From positions 10,417,501 to 10,481,500 of the forward strand of contig NW_027478166.1 of the NCBI RefSeq assembly GCF_051020975.1: a stretch of 64,000 bases of DNA, given 5' to 3'. The stretch's first letter is position 1; every line of letters starts with the position of its first letter. A program made the position numbers and the translations under genes. This DNA comes from Osmia lignaria lignaria (lineage: Eukaryota; Arthropoda; Insecta; Hymenoptera; Megachilidae). Below are positions 25,439 to 38,483 of the stretch, one piece after another. The notes under the pieces were generated by a model, which was not told where the DNA came from, searched no databases, and saw nothing but the letters and a program-made list of their open reading frames with translations.

Positions 25439-28400
25439 GAAGCGAGCTATGGCAAAATGTTAAGAGACCTTTTTTGTAGAGAATTAAGTTTCCTACTTTT
25501 TATGTTCTATGATATTTTTTGATCGGATGCGTAGTTCTCGAGATATATCAAGATATTTAAAAGTTCCGAAGCCGCACCAACATAATAGAGATACAGAAAC
25601 ACCGTGGCCCCTTTCTTTGAGATAACTCTGCACTATTGCGAGCTGCAAATGCCACTTCCAGCTTAGCTGTGCAGAAGAAGAACAACAAAAAGAAGAAATA
25701 TCTCGAAATATGTCCGTCAGGCCCCTTCCCTTGAGATAAATCTGCAAATATCTCGGAAACAAAGCGAGCTACGGCAAAATGTTAAGAGACCTTTTTTGTA
25801 GGAAATTAGGATTCCTACTTTTTATGTTCTATGATATTTTTTGATCAGATGCGTAGTTCTCGAGATATATCAAGATATTTAAAAGTTCCGAAGCCGCACC
25901 AACATAATAGAGATACAGAAACACCGTGGCCCCTTTCTTTGAGATAACTCTACACTATGGCGCGCTGCAAATGCCACTTCCAGCTTAGCTGTGCAGAAGA
26001 AGAACAACAAGAAGAAGAAATATCTCGAAATATGTCCGTCAGGCCCCTTCCCTCGAGATAAATCTGCAAATATCTCGGAAACGAAGCGAGCTATGGCAAA
26101 ATGTTAAGAGACCTTTTTTGTAGAGAATTAAGTTTGCTACTTTCTTTGTTCTATGATATTTTTTGATCGGATGCGTAGTTCTCGAGATATATCAAGATAT
26201 TTAAAAGTTCCGAAGCCGCACCAACGTAATAGAGATACAGAAACACCGTGGCCCCTTTCTTTGAGATAACTCTGCACTATTGCCAGCTGCAAATGCCACT
26301 TCCAGCTTAGCTGTGCAGAAGAAGAACAACAAAAAGAAGAAATATCTCGAAATATGTCCGTCAGGCCCCTTCCCTTGAGATAAATCTGCAAATATCTCGG
26401 AAACGAAGCGAGCTATGGCAAAATGTTAAGAGACCTCTTTTGTAGAGAATTAAGTTTCCTACTTTTTATGTTCTATGATATTTTTCGATCAGATGCGTAG
26501 TTCTCGAGATATATCAAGATATTTAAAAGTTCCGAAGCCGCACCAACATAATAGAGATACAGAAACACCGTGGCCCCTTTCTTTGAGATAACTCTGCACT
26601 ATTGCGAGCTGCAAATGCCACTTCCAGCTTAGCTGTGCAGAAGAAGAACAACAAGAAGAAGAAATATCTCGAAATATGTCCGTCAGGCCCCTTCCCTTGA
26701 GATATATCTGCAAATATCTCGGAAACGAAGCGAGCTATGGCAAAATGTTAAGAGACCTTTTTTGTAGAGAATTATGTTTCCTACAATTTATGTTCTATGA
26801 TATTTTTTGATCAGAAGCGTAGTTTTCGACATATATCGAGATATTTAAAAGATCCGAAGCCGCACCAACATAATAGAGATACAGAAACACCGTGGCCCCT
26901 TTCTTTGAGATAACTCTGCACTAGTGCGAGCCGCAAATGCCGCTTCCAGCTTAGCTGTGCAGAAGAAGAACAACAAGAAGAAGAAATATCTCGAAATATG
27001 TCCGTCAGGCCCCTTCCCTCGAGATAAATCTGCAAATATCTCGGAAACGAAGCGAGCTATGGCAAAATGTTAAGAGACCTTTTTTGTAGAGAATTAAGTT
27101 TCCTACTTTTTATGTTCTATGATATTTTTTGATCGGATGCGTAGTTCTCGAGATATATCAAGATATTTAAAAGTTCCGAAGCCGCACCAACATAATAGAG
27201 ATACAGAAACACCGTGGCCCCTGTTTTTGAGATAACTCTGCACTATTGCGAACTGCAAATGCCACTTCCAGCTTAGCTGTGCAGAAGAAGAACAACAAAA
27301 AGAAGAAATATCTCGAAATATGTCCGTCAGGCCCCTTCCCTTGAAATAAATCTGCAAATATCTCGGAAACAAAGCGAGCTACGGCAAAATGTTAAGAGAC
27401 CTTTTTTGTAGAAAATTAGGATTCCTACTTTTTATGTTCTATGATATTTTTGGATCAGATGCGTAGTTCTCGAGATATATCAAGATATTTAAAAGTTCCG
27501 AAGCCGCACCAACATAATAGAGATACAGAAACAGCGTGGCCCCTTTCTTTGAGATAACTCTGCACTATTGCGCGCTGCAAATGCCACTTCCAGCTTAGCT
27601 GTGCAGAAGAAGAACAACAAGAAGAAGAAATATCTCGAAATATGTCCGTCAGGCCCCTTCCCTCGAGATAAATCTGCAAATATCTCGGAAACAAAGCGAG
27701 CTATGGCAAAATGTTAAGAGACCTTTTTTGTAGAGAATTAAGTTTCCTACTTTTTATGTTCTATGATATTTTTTGATCGGATGCGTAGTTCTCGAGATAT
27801 ATCAAGACATTTAAAAGTTCCGAAGCCGCACCAACATAATAGAGGTACAGAAACACCGTGGCCCCTTTCTTTGAGATAACTCTGCACTATTGCGAGCTGC
27901 AAATGCCACTTCCAGCTTAGCTGTGCAGAAGAAGAACAACAAAAAGAAGAAATATCTCGAAATATGTCCGTCAGGCCCCTTCCCTTGAGATAAATCTGCA
28001 AATATCTCGGAAACAAAGCGAGCTACGGCAAAATGTTAAGAGACCTTTTTTGTAGGAAATTAGGATTCCTACTTTTTATGTTCTATGATATTTTTTGATC
28101 AGATGCGTAGTTCTCGAGATATATCAAGATATTTAAAAGTTCCGAAGCCGCACCAACATAATAGAGATACAGAAACACCGTGGCCCCTTTCTTTGAGATA
28201 ACTCTACACTATGGCGCGCTGCAAATGCCACTTCCAGCTTAGCTGTGCAGAAGAAGAACAACAAGAAGAAGAAATATCTCGAAATATGTCCGTCAGGCCC
28301 CTTCCCTCGAGATAAATCTGCAAATATCTCGGAAACGAAGCGAGCTATGGCAAAATGTTAAGAGACCTTTTTTGTAGAGAATTAAGTTTCCTACTTTCTT

Positions 28401-28980
28401 TGTTCTATGATATTTTTTGATCGGATGCGTAGTTCTCGAGATATATCAAGATATTTAAAAGTTCCGAAGCCGCACCAACGTAATAGAGATACAGAAACAC
28501 CGTGGCCCCTTTCTTTGAGATAACTCTGCACTATTGCGAGCTGCAAATGCCACTTCCAGCTTAGCTGTGCAGAAGAAGAACAACAAAAAGAAGAAATATC
28601 TCGAAATATGTCCGTCAGGCCCCTTCCCTTGAGATAAATCTGCAAATATCTCGGAAACGAAGCGAGCTATGGCAAAATGTTAAGAGACCTCTTTTGTAGA
28701 GAATTAAGTTTCCTACTTTTTATGTTCTATGATATTTTTCGATCAGATGCGTAGTTCTCGAGATATATCAAGATATTTAAAAGTTCCGAAGCCGCACCAA
28801 CATAATAGAGATACAGAAACACCGTGGCCCCTTTCTTTGAGATAACTCTGCACTATTGCGCGCTGCAAATGCCACTTCCAGCTTAGCTGTGCAGAAGAAG
28901 AACAACAAGAAGAAGAAATATCTCGAAATATGTCCGTCAGGCCCCTTCCCTTGAGATAAATCTGCAAATATCTCGGAAAC
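25439..28980. repeat. Seven-monomer (2254-bp) repeat with an inner 2-mer insertion
   Basis: Monomers 25439-26726 and 27693-28980 match in order: ttgatcggatg with caacaaaaag; then gtaggaaattagg with ctacactatgg and cctcgagata; then ctttctttgtt with caacgtaatag; then gacctcttttg with tttttcgatcag. The monomers between them at 27049-27692 repeat the first two types once more in altered form (ctgtttttgag, tttttggatcag), giving additional 5-mer and 2-mer spacings. The monomer at 26727-27048 (ttcgacatat, aaaagatccg, gccgcttcc) has its relative 20 monomers downstream. Confidence 0.87.
25798..25818. repeat. Short hairpin made perfect in this monomer
   Basis: In the standard unit the arms gtagagaa (38-45) and tttcctac (51-58) can pair with one mismatch and one G-T pair around a 5-base loop. 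In this copy the arms read gtaggaa and ttcctac, a perfect 7-bp inverted repeat around a 7-base spacer. The same version recurs at 28052-28072, seven monomers downstream, as part of a duplicated block. The copy at 27408-27428 has gtagaaa with ttcctac and is intermediate. A role is not shown. Confidence 0.45.
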
Positions 28981-31900
28981 GAAGCGAGCTACGGCAAAAT
29001 GTTAAGAGACCTTTTTTGTAGAAAATTAGGTTTCCTACTTTTTATGTTCTATGATATTTTTTGATCAGATGCGTAGTTCTCGAGATATATCAAGATATTT
29101 AAAAGTTCCGAAGCCGCACCAAGATAATAGAGATACAGAAACACCGTGGCCCCTTTCTTTGAGATAACTCTGCACTATTGCGAGCTGCAAATGCCACTTC
29201 CAGCTTAGCTGTGCAGAAGAAGAACAACAAGAAGAAGAAATATCTCGGAATATGTCCGTCAGGCCCCTTCCCTTGAGCTAAATCTGCAAATATCTCGGAA
29301 ACGATGCCAGCTATGGGAAAATGCTAAGAGACCTTTTTTGTAGAGAATTAAGTTTTCTACTTTTTATGTTTTATGATATTTCTTGATCAGATGCGTAGTT
29401 CTCGAGATATATCAAGATATTTAAAAGTTCCGAAGCCGCACCAACATAATAGAGATACAGAATCACCGTGGCCCCTTTCTTTGAGATAACTCTGCACTAT
29501 TGCGCGCAGCAAATGCCACTTCCAGCTTAGCTGTGCAGAAGAAGAACAACAAGAAGAAGAAATATCTCGAAATATGTCCGTCAGGCCCCTTCCCTTGAGA
29601 TAAATCTGCAAATATCTCGGAAACGAAGCGAGCTATGGCAAAATGTTAAGAGACCTTTTTTGTAGAGAATTAAGTTTCCTACTTTTTATGTTCTATGATC
29701 TTTTTTGATCAGATGCGTAGTTCTCGAGATATATCAAGATATTTAAAAGCTCCGAAGCTGCACCAACATAATAGAGATACAGAAACACCGTGGCCCCTTT
29801 CTTTGCGATAACTCTGCACTATTGCGAGCTGCAAATGCCACTTCCAGCTTAGCTGTGCAGAAGAAGAACAACAAGAAGAAGTAATATCTCGAAATATGTC
29901 CGTCAGGCCCCTTCCCTTGAGATAAATCTGCAAATATCTCGGAAACGAAGCGAGCTATGGCAAAATGTTAAGAGACCTTTTTTGTAGAGAATTAAGTTTC
30001 CTACTTTTTATGTTCTATGATATTTTTCGATCAGAGGCGCAGTTCTCGAGATATATCAAGATATTTAAAAGTTTCGAAGCCGCACCAACATAATAGAGAT
30101 ACAGAAACACCGTGGCCCCTCTCTTTGAGATAACTCTGCATGATTGCGAGCTGGAAATGCCACTTCCAGTTTAGCTGTGCAGAAGAAGAACAACAAGAAG
30201 AAGAAATATCTCGAAATATGTCCGTCAGGACCCTTCCCTTGAGATAAATCTGCAAATATCTCGGAAACGAAGCGAGCTATTGCAAAACGTTCAGAGACCT
30301 TTTTTGTAGAGAATTAAGTTTCCTACTTTTTATGTTCTATGATATTTTTTGATCAGATGCGTAGTTCTCGAGATATATCAAGATATTTAAAAGTTCCGAA
30401 GCCGCACCAACATAATAGAGGTACAGAAACACAGTGGCCCCTTTCTTTGCGATAACTCTGCACTATTGCGAGCTGCGAATGCCACTTCCAGCTTAGCTGT
30501 GCAGAAGAAGAACAACAAGAAGAAGAAATATCTCGAAATATGTCCGTCAGGCCCCTTCCCTTGAGATAAATCTGCAAATATCTCGGAAACGAAGCGAGCT
30601 ATGGCAAAATGTTAAGAGACCTTTTTTGTAGAGAATTAAGTTTCCTACTTTTTATGTTCTATGATATTTTTTGATCAGATGCGTAGTTCTCGAGATATAT
30701 CAAGATATTTAAAAGCTCCGAAGCTGCACCAACATAATAGAGGTACAGAAACACAGTGGCCCCTTTCTTTGAGATAACTCTGCACTATTGCGAGCTGCAA
30801 ATGCCACTTCCAGCTTAGCTGTGCAGAAGAAGAACAACAAGAATAAGAAATATTTCGAAATAGGTCCGTCAGGCCCCTTCCCTTGAGATAAATCTGCAAA
30901 TATCTCGGAAACGAAGCGAGCTACGGCAAAATGTTAAGAGACCTTTTTTGTAGAAAATTAGGTTTCCTACTTTTTATGTTCTATGATATTTTTTGATCAG
31001 ATGCGTAGTTCTCGAGATATATCAAGATATTTGAAAGTTCCGAAGCCGCACCAACATAATAGAGATACAGAAACACCGTGGCCCCTTTCTTTGAGATAAC
31101 TCTGCACTATTGCGCGCTGCAAATGCCACTTCCAGCTTAGCTGTGCAGAAGAAGAACAGCAAGAAGAAGAAATATTTCGAAATATGTCCGTCAGGCCCCT
31201 TCCCTTGAGATAAATCTGCAAATATCTCGGAAACGAAGCGAGCTATGGCAAAATGTTAAGAGACCTTTTTTGTAGAGAATTATGTTTCCTACAATTTACG
31301 TTCTCTGATATTTTTTGATCAGCAGCGTAGTTTTCGAGATATATCGAGATATTTAAAAGTTCCGAAGCCGCACCAACATAATAGAGATACAGAAACACCG
31401 TGGCCCCTTTCTTTGAGATAACTCTGCACTATTGCGACCTGCAAATGCCACTTCCAGCTTAGCTGTGCAGAAGAGGAACAACAAGAAGAAGAAATATCTC
31501 GGAATATGTCCGTCAGGCCCCTTCCCTTGAGCTAAATCTGCAAATATCTCGGAAACGATGCCAGCTATGGGAAAATGTTAAGAGACCTTTTTTGTAGAGA
31601 ATTAAGTTTCCTACTTTTTATGTTCTATGATATTTTTTGATCAGATGCGTAGTTCTCGAGATATATCAAGATATTTAAAAGCTCCGAAGCTGCACCAACA
31701 TAATAGAGGTACAGAAACACCGTGGCCCCTTTCTTTGAGATAACTCTGCACTATTGCGAGCTGCAAATGCCACTTCCAGCTTAGCTGTGCAGAAGAGGAA
31801 CAACAAGAAGAAGAAATATCTCGGAATATGTCCGTCAGGCCCCTTCCCTTGAGCTAAATCTGCAAATATCTCGGAAACGATGCCAGTTATGGGAAAATGT

Positions 31901-33166
31901 TAAGAGACCTTTTTTGTAGAGAATTAAGTTTCCCACTTTTTATGTTCTATGATATTTTTTGATCAGAAGCGTAGTTCTCGAGATATATCAAGATATTTAA
32001 AAGTTCCGAAGCCGCACCAACATAATAGAGATACAGAAACACCGTGGCCCCTTTCTTTGAGATAACTCTGCACTATTGCGCGCTGCAAATGCCACTTCCA
32101 GCTTAGCTGTGCAGAAGAAGAACAACAAGAAGAAGAAATATCTCGAAATATGTCCGTCAGGCCCCTTCCCTTGAGATAAATCTGCAAATATCTCGGAAAC
32201 GAAGCGAGCTACGGCAAAATGTTAAGAGACCTTTTTTGTAGAAAATTAGGTTTCCTACTTTTTATGTTCTATGATCTTTTTTGATCAGATGCGTAGTTCT
32301 CGAGATATATCAAGATATTTAAAAGCTCCGAAGCTGCACCAACATAATAGAGATACAGAAACACCGTGGCCCCTTTCTTTGGGATAACTCTGCACTATTG
32401 CGAGCTGGAAATGCCACTTCCAGTTTAGCTGTGCAGAAGAAGAACAACAAGAAGAAGAAATATCTCGAAATATGTCCGTCAGGACCCTTCCCTTGAGATA
32501 AATCTGCAAATATCTCGGAAACGAAGCGAGCTATTGCAAAACGTTCAGAGACCTTTTTTGTAGAGAATTAAGTTTCCTACTTTTTATGTTCTATGATATT
32601 TTTTGATCAGATGCGTAGTTCTCGAGATATATCAAGATATTTAAAAGTTCCGAAGCCGCACCAACATAATAGAGGTACAGAAACACAGTGGCCCCTTTCT
32701 TTGCGATAACTCTGCACTATTGCGAGCTGCGAATGCCACTTCCAGCTTAGCTGTGCAGAAGAAGAACAACAAGAAGAAGAAATATCTCGAAATATGTCCG
32801 TCAGGCCCCTTCCCTTGAGATAAATCTGCAAATATCTCGGAAACGAAGCGAGCTATGGCAAAATGTTAAGAGACCTTTTTTGTAGAGAATTAAGTTTCCT
32901 ACTTTTTATGTTCTATGATATTTTTTGATCAGATGCGTAGTTCTCGAGATATATCAAGATATTTAAAAGCTCCGAAGCTGCACCAACATAATAGAGGTAC
33001 AGAAACACAGTGGCCCCTTTCTTTGAGATAACTCTGCACTATTGCGAGCTGCAAATGCCACTTCCAGCTTAGCTGTGCAGAAGAAGAACAACAAGAATAA
33101 GAAATATTTCGAAATATGTCCGTCAGGCCCCTTCCCTTGAGATAAATCTGCAAATATCTCGGAAAC
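28981..33166. repeat. Thirteen monomers with a second 7-mer recurrence
   Basis: The match at a 2254-bp offset runs from about 30145 to about 30990, against 32399 to 33244. Shared marks are gtcaggaccc with ctattgcaaaacgttcag, aatagaggtac with acacagtgg and gctgcgaatg, and agctccgaagctgc with gaataagaaatatttcg. Other marks here are gagctaaatc with gatgccagctatggg (about 29275-29315, 31530-31575) and a third version with gatgccagttatggg (31880). Substitution density looks higher here than in the flanks. Confidence 0.82.
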
Positions 33167-34130
33167 GAAGCGAGCTACGGCAAAATGTTAAGAGACCTTT
33201 TTTGTAGAAAATTAGGTTTCCTACTTTTTATGTTCTATGATATTTTTTGATCAGAAGCGTAGTTTTCGACATATATCGAGATATTTAAAAGATCCGAAGC
33301 CGCACCAACATAATAGAGATACAGAAACACCGTGGCCCCTTTCTTTGAGATAACTCTGCACTAGTGCGAGCCGCAAATGCCGCTTCCAGCTTAGCTGTGC
33401 AGAAGAAGAACAACAAGGAGAAGAAATATCTCGAAATATGTCCGTCAGGCCCCTTCCCTCGAGATAAATCTGCAAATATCTCGGAAACGAAGCGAGCTAT
33501 GGCAAAATGTTAAGAGACCTTTTTTGTAGAGAATTAAGTTTCCTACTTTTTATGTTCTATGATATTTTTTGATCGGATGCGTAGTTCTCGAGATATATCG
33601 AGATATAAAAAGTTCCGAAGCCGCACCAACATAATAGGGATACAGAAACACCGTGGCCCCTTTCTTTGAGATAACTCTGCACTAGTGCGAGCCGCAAATG
33701 CCACTTCCAGCTTAGCTGTGCAGAAGAAGAACAACAAGAAGAAGAAATATCTCGAAATATGTCCGTGAGGCCCCTTCCCTTGAGATAAATCTGCAAATAT
33801 CTCGGAAACGAAGCGAGCTATGGCAAAATGTTAAGAGACCTTTTTTGTAGAGAATAAGTTTCCTACTTTTTATGTTCTATGATATTTTTTGATCAGATGC
33901 GTAGTTCTCGAGATATATCAAGATATTTAAAAGTTCCGAAGCCGCACCAACATAATAGAGATACAGAAACACCGTGGCCCCTTTCTTTGAGATAACTCTG
34001 CACTATTGCGAGCTGTAAATGCCACTTCCAGCTTAGCTGTGCAGAAGAAGAACAACAAGAAGAAGAAATATCTCGAAATATGTCCGTCAGGCCCCTTCGC
34101 TTGAGATATATCTGCAAATATCTCGGAAAC
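33167..34130. repeat. Three monomers with two 1-bp deletions
   Basis: The first monomer joins a left part with gtagaaaattagg to a right part with ttcgacatat, aaaagatccg and gccgcttcc, which belongs to the type seen at 26727. The next monomer has gatataaaaagttcc in place of gatatttaaaagttcc (about 33607), and the following one gagaataagtttcc in place of gagaattaagtttcc (about 33855). Both are therefore 321 bp, and the array phase moves by 2 bp from here on. These are two of only three phase shifts in the window. Confidence 0.85.
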
Positions 34131-37100
34131 GGAGCGAGCTATGGGAAAATGTTAAGAGACCTCTTTTGTAGAGAATTAAGTTTCTTACTTTTTATGTTCT
34201 ATGATATTTTTTGATCAGATGCGTAGTTCTCGAGATATATCAAGATATTTAAAAGTTCCGAAGCCGCACCAACATAACAGAGATACAGAAACACCGTGGC
34301 CCCTTTCTTTGAGATAACTCTGCACTATTGCGAACTGTAAATGCCACTTCCAGCTTAGCTGTGCAGAAGAAGAACAACAAGAAGAAGAAATATCTCGAAA
34401 TACGTCCGTCAGGCCCCTTCCCTTGAGATATATCTGCAAATATCTCGGAAACGAAGCGAGCTATGGCAAAATGTTAAGAGACCTTTTTTGTAGAGAATTA
34501 TGTTTCCTACAATTTATGTTGTATGATATTTTTTGATCAGAAGCGTAGTTTTCGAGATATATCGAGATATTAAAAAGTTCCGAAGCCGCACCAACATAAT
34601 AGAGATACAGAAACACCGTGGCCCCTTTCTTTGAGATAACTCTGCACTAGTGCGAGCCGCAAATGCCACTTCCAGCTTAGCTGTGCAGAAGAAGAACAAC
34701 AAGAAGAAGAAATATCTCGAAATATGTCCGTCAGGCCCCTTCCCTTGAGATAAATATGCAAATATCTCGGAAATGAAGCGAGCTATGGCAAAATGTTAAG
34801 CGACCTTTTTTGTAGAGAATTAAGTTTCCTCCTTTTTATGTTCTATGATATTTTTTGATCAGATGCGTAGTTCTCGAGATATATCAAGGTATTTAAAAGT
34901 TCCGAAGCCGCACCAACATAATAGAGATACAGAAACACCGTGGCCCCTTTCTTTGAGATAACTCTGCACTATTGCGAGCTGCAAATGCCACTTTCAGCTT
35001 AGCTGTGCAGAAGAAGAACAACAAGAAGAAGAAATATCTCGAAATATGTCCGTCAGGCCCCTTCCCTTGAGATAAATCTGCAAATATCTCGGAAACGAAG
35101 AGAGCTATGGCAAAATGTTAAGCGACCTTTTTTGTAGAGAATTAGGTTTCCTACTTTTTATGTTCTATGATATTTTTTGATCAGATGCGTAGTTCTCGAG
35201 ATATATCAAGATATTTAAAAGTTCCGAAGCCGCACCAACATAATAGAAATACAGAAACACCGTGGCCCCTTTCTTTGAGATAACTCTGCACTATTGCGAG
35301 CTGCAAATGCCACTTCCAGCTTAGCTGTGCAGAGGAAGAACAACAAGAAGAAGAAATATCTCGAAATATGTCCGTCAGGCCAGTTCCTTTGAGCTGAATC
35401 TGCAAATATCTCGGAAACGAAGCGAGCTATGGCAAAATGTTGAGAGACCTTTTTTGTAGAGAATTATGTTTCCTACAATTTATGTTCTATGATATTTTTT
35501 GATCAGAAGCGTAGTTTTCGAGATATATCGAGATATTAAAAAGTTCCGAAGCCGCACCAACATAATAGAGATACAGAAACACCGTGGCCCCTTTCTTTGA
35601 GATAACTCTGCACTAGTGCGAGCCGCAAATGCCACTTCCAGCTTAGCTGTGCAGAAGAAGAACAACAAGAAGAAGAAATATCTCGAAATATGTCCGTCAG
35701 GCCCCTTCCCTTGAGATAAATATGCAAATATCTCGGAAATGAAGCGAGCTATGGCAAAATGTTAAGCGACCTTTTTTGTAGAGAATTAAGTTTCCTACTT
35801 TTTATGTTCTATGATATTTTTTGATCAGATGCGTAGTTCTCGAGATATATCAAGATATTTAAAAGTTCCGAAGCCGCACCAACATAATAGAGATACAGAA
35901 ACACCGTGGCCCCTTTCTTTGAGATAACTCTGCACTATTGCGAGCTGCAAATGCCACTTTCAGCTTAGCTGTGCAGAAGAAGAACAACAAGAAGAAGAAA
36001 TATCTCGAAATATGTCCGTCAGGCCCCTTCCCTTGAGATAAATCTGCAAATATCTCGGAAACGAAGAGAGCTATGGCAAAATGTTAAGCGACCTTTTTTG
36101 TAGAGAATTAGGTTTCCTACTTTTTATGTTCTATGATATTTTTTGATCAGATGCGTAGTTTTCGAGATATATCAAGATATTTAAAAGTTCCGAAGCCGCA
36201 CCAACATAATAGAAATACAGAAACACCGTGGCCCCTTTCTTTGAGATAACTCTGCACTAGTGCGAGCCGCAAATGCCACTTCCAGCTTAGCTGTGCAGAA
36301 GAAGAACAACAAGAAGAAGAAATATCTCGAAATATGTCCGTCAGGCCCCTTCCCTTGAGATAAATATGCAAATATCTCGGAAATGAAGCGAGCTATGGCA
36401 AAATGTTAAGCGACCTTTTTTGTAGAGAATTAAGTTTCCTCCTTTTTATGTTCTATGATATTTTTTGATCAGATGCGTAGTTCTCGAGATATATCAAGGT
36501 ATTTAAAAGTTCCGAAGCCGCACCAACATAATAGAGATACAGAAACACCGTGGCCCCTTTCTTTGAGATAACTCTGCACTATTGCGAGCTGCAAATGCCA
36601 CTTTCAGCTTAGCTGTGCAGAAGAAGAACAACAAGAAGAAGAAATATCTCGAAATATGTCCGTCAGGCCCCTTCCCTTGAGATAAATCTGCAAATATCTC
36701 GGAAACGAAGAGAGCTATGGCAAAATGTTAAGCGACCTTTTTTGTAGAGAATTAGGTTTCCTACTTTTTATGTTCTATGATATTTTTTGATCAGATGCGT
36801 AGTTCTCGAGATATATCAAGATATTTAAAAGTTCCGAAGCCGCACCAACATAATAGAAATACAGAAACACCGTGGCCCCTTTCTTTGAGATAACTCTGCA
36901 CTATTGCGAGCTGCAAATGCCACTTCCAGCTTAGCTGTGCAGAGGAAGAACAACAAGAAGAAGAAATATCTCGAAATATGTCCGTCAGGCCAGTTCCTTT
37001 GAGCTGAATCTGCAAATATCTCGGAAACGAAGCGAGCTATGGCAAAATGTTAAGAGACCTTTTTTGTAGAGAATTATGTTTCCTACAATTTATGTTCTAT

Positions 37101-37994
37101 GATATTTTTTGATCAGAAGCGTAGTTTTCGAGATATATCGAGATATTAAAAAGTTCCGAAGCCGCACCAACATAATAGAGATACAGAAACACCGTGGCCC
37201 CTTTCTTTGAGATAACTCTGCACTAGTGCGAGCCGCAAATGCCACTTCCAGCTTAGCTGTGCAGAAGAAGAACAACAAGAAGAAGAAATATCTCGAAATA
37301 TGTCCGTCAGGCCCCTTCCCTTGAGATAAATATGCAAATATCTCGGAAATGAAGCGAGCTATGGCAAAATGTTAAGCGACCTTTTTTGTAGAGAATTAAG
37401 TTTCCTACTTTTTATGTTCTATGATATTTTTTGATCAGATGCGTAGTTCTCGAGATATATCAAGATATTTAAAAGTTCCGAAGCCGCACCAACATAATAG
37501 AGATACAGAAACACCGTGGCCCCTTTCTTTGAGATAACTCTGCACTATTGCGAGCTGCAAATGCCACTTTCAGCTTAGCTGTGCAGAAGAAGAACAACAA
37601 GAAGAAGAAATATCTCGAAATATGTCCGTCAGGCCCCTTCCCTTGAGATAAATCTGCAAATATCTCGGAAACGAAGAGAGCTATGGCAAAATGTTAAGCG
37701 ACCTTTTTTGTAGAGAATTAGGTTTCCTACTTTTTATGTTCTATGATATTTTTTGATCAGATGCGTAGTTTTCGAGATATATCAAGATATTTAAAAGTTC
37801 CGAAGCCGCACCAACATAATAGAAATACAGAAACACCGTGGCCCCTTTCTTTGAGATCACTCTGCACTATTGCGAGCTGCAAATGCCACTTCCAGCTTAG
37901 CTGTGCAGAAGAAGAACAACAAGAAGAAGAAATATCTCGAAATATGTCCGTTAGGCCCCTTCCCTTGAGATATATCCGCAAATATCTCGGAAAC
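34131..37994. repeat. Overlapping 3-mer and 5-mer repeats
   Basis: After one ordinary monomer, units with gatattaaaaag and gataaatatgc ending in ggaaatgaagcg start at 34453, 35419 and 37029, spaced three and five monomers apart. Units with atcaaggtatt start at 34775 and 36385, five apart. Units with aatagaaatac, preceded by gagaattagg, start at 35097, 36063, 36707 and 37673. The monomer at 36063 joins the left part of the 35097 type to the right part of the 35419 type, with the switch between about 36214 and 36260. Two overlapping unequal exchanges explain the layout. Confidence 0.86.
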
Positions 37995-38483
37995 GAAGCG
38001 AGCTATGGCAAAATGTTAAGAGACCTTTTTTGTAGAGAATTATGTTTCCTACAATTTATGTTCTATGATATTTTTTGATCAGAAGCGTAGTTTTCGAGAT
38101 ATATCGAGATATTTAAAAGTTCCGAAGCCGCACCAACATAATAGAGATACAGAAACACCGCGGCCCCTCTCGTTGAGATAACTCTGCACTATTGCGAGCT
38201 GGAAATGCCACTTCCAGTTTAGCTGTGCAGAAGAAGAACAACAAGAAGAAGAAATATCTCGAAATATGTCCGTTAGGCCCCTTCCCTTGAGATAAATCTG
38301 CAAATATCTCGGAAACGAAGCGAGCTATGGCAAAATGTTAAGAGACCTTTTTTGTAGAGAATTAAGTTTCCTACTTTTTATGTTCTATGATATTTTTTGA
38401 TCAGATGCGTAGTTCTCGAGATATATCAAGATATTTAAAAGTTCCGAAGCCGCACCAACATAATAGAGATACAGAAACACCGT

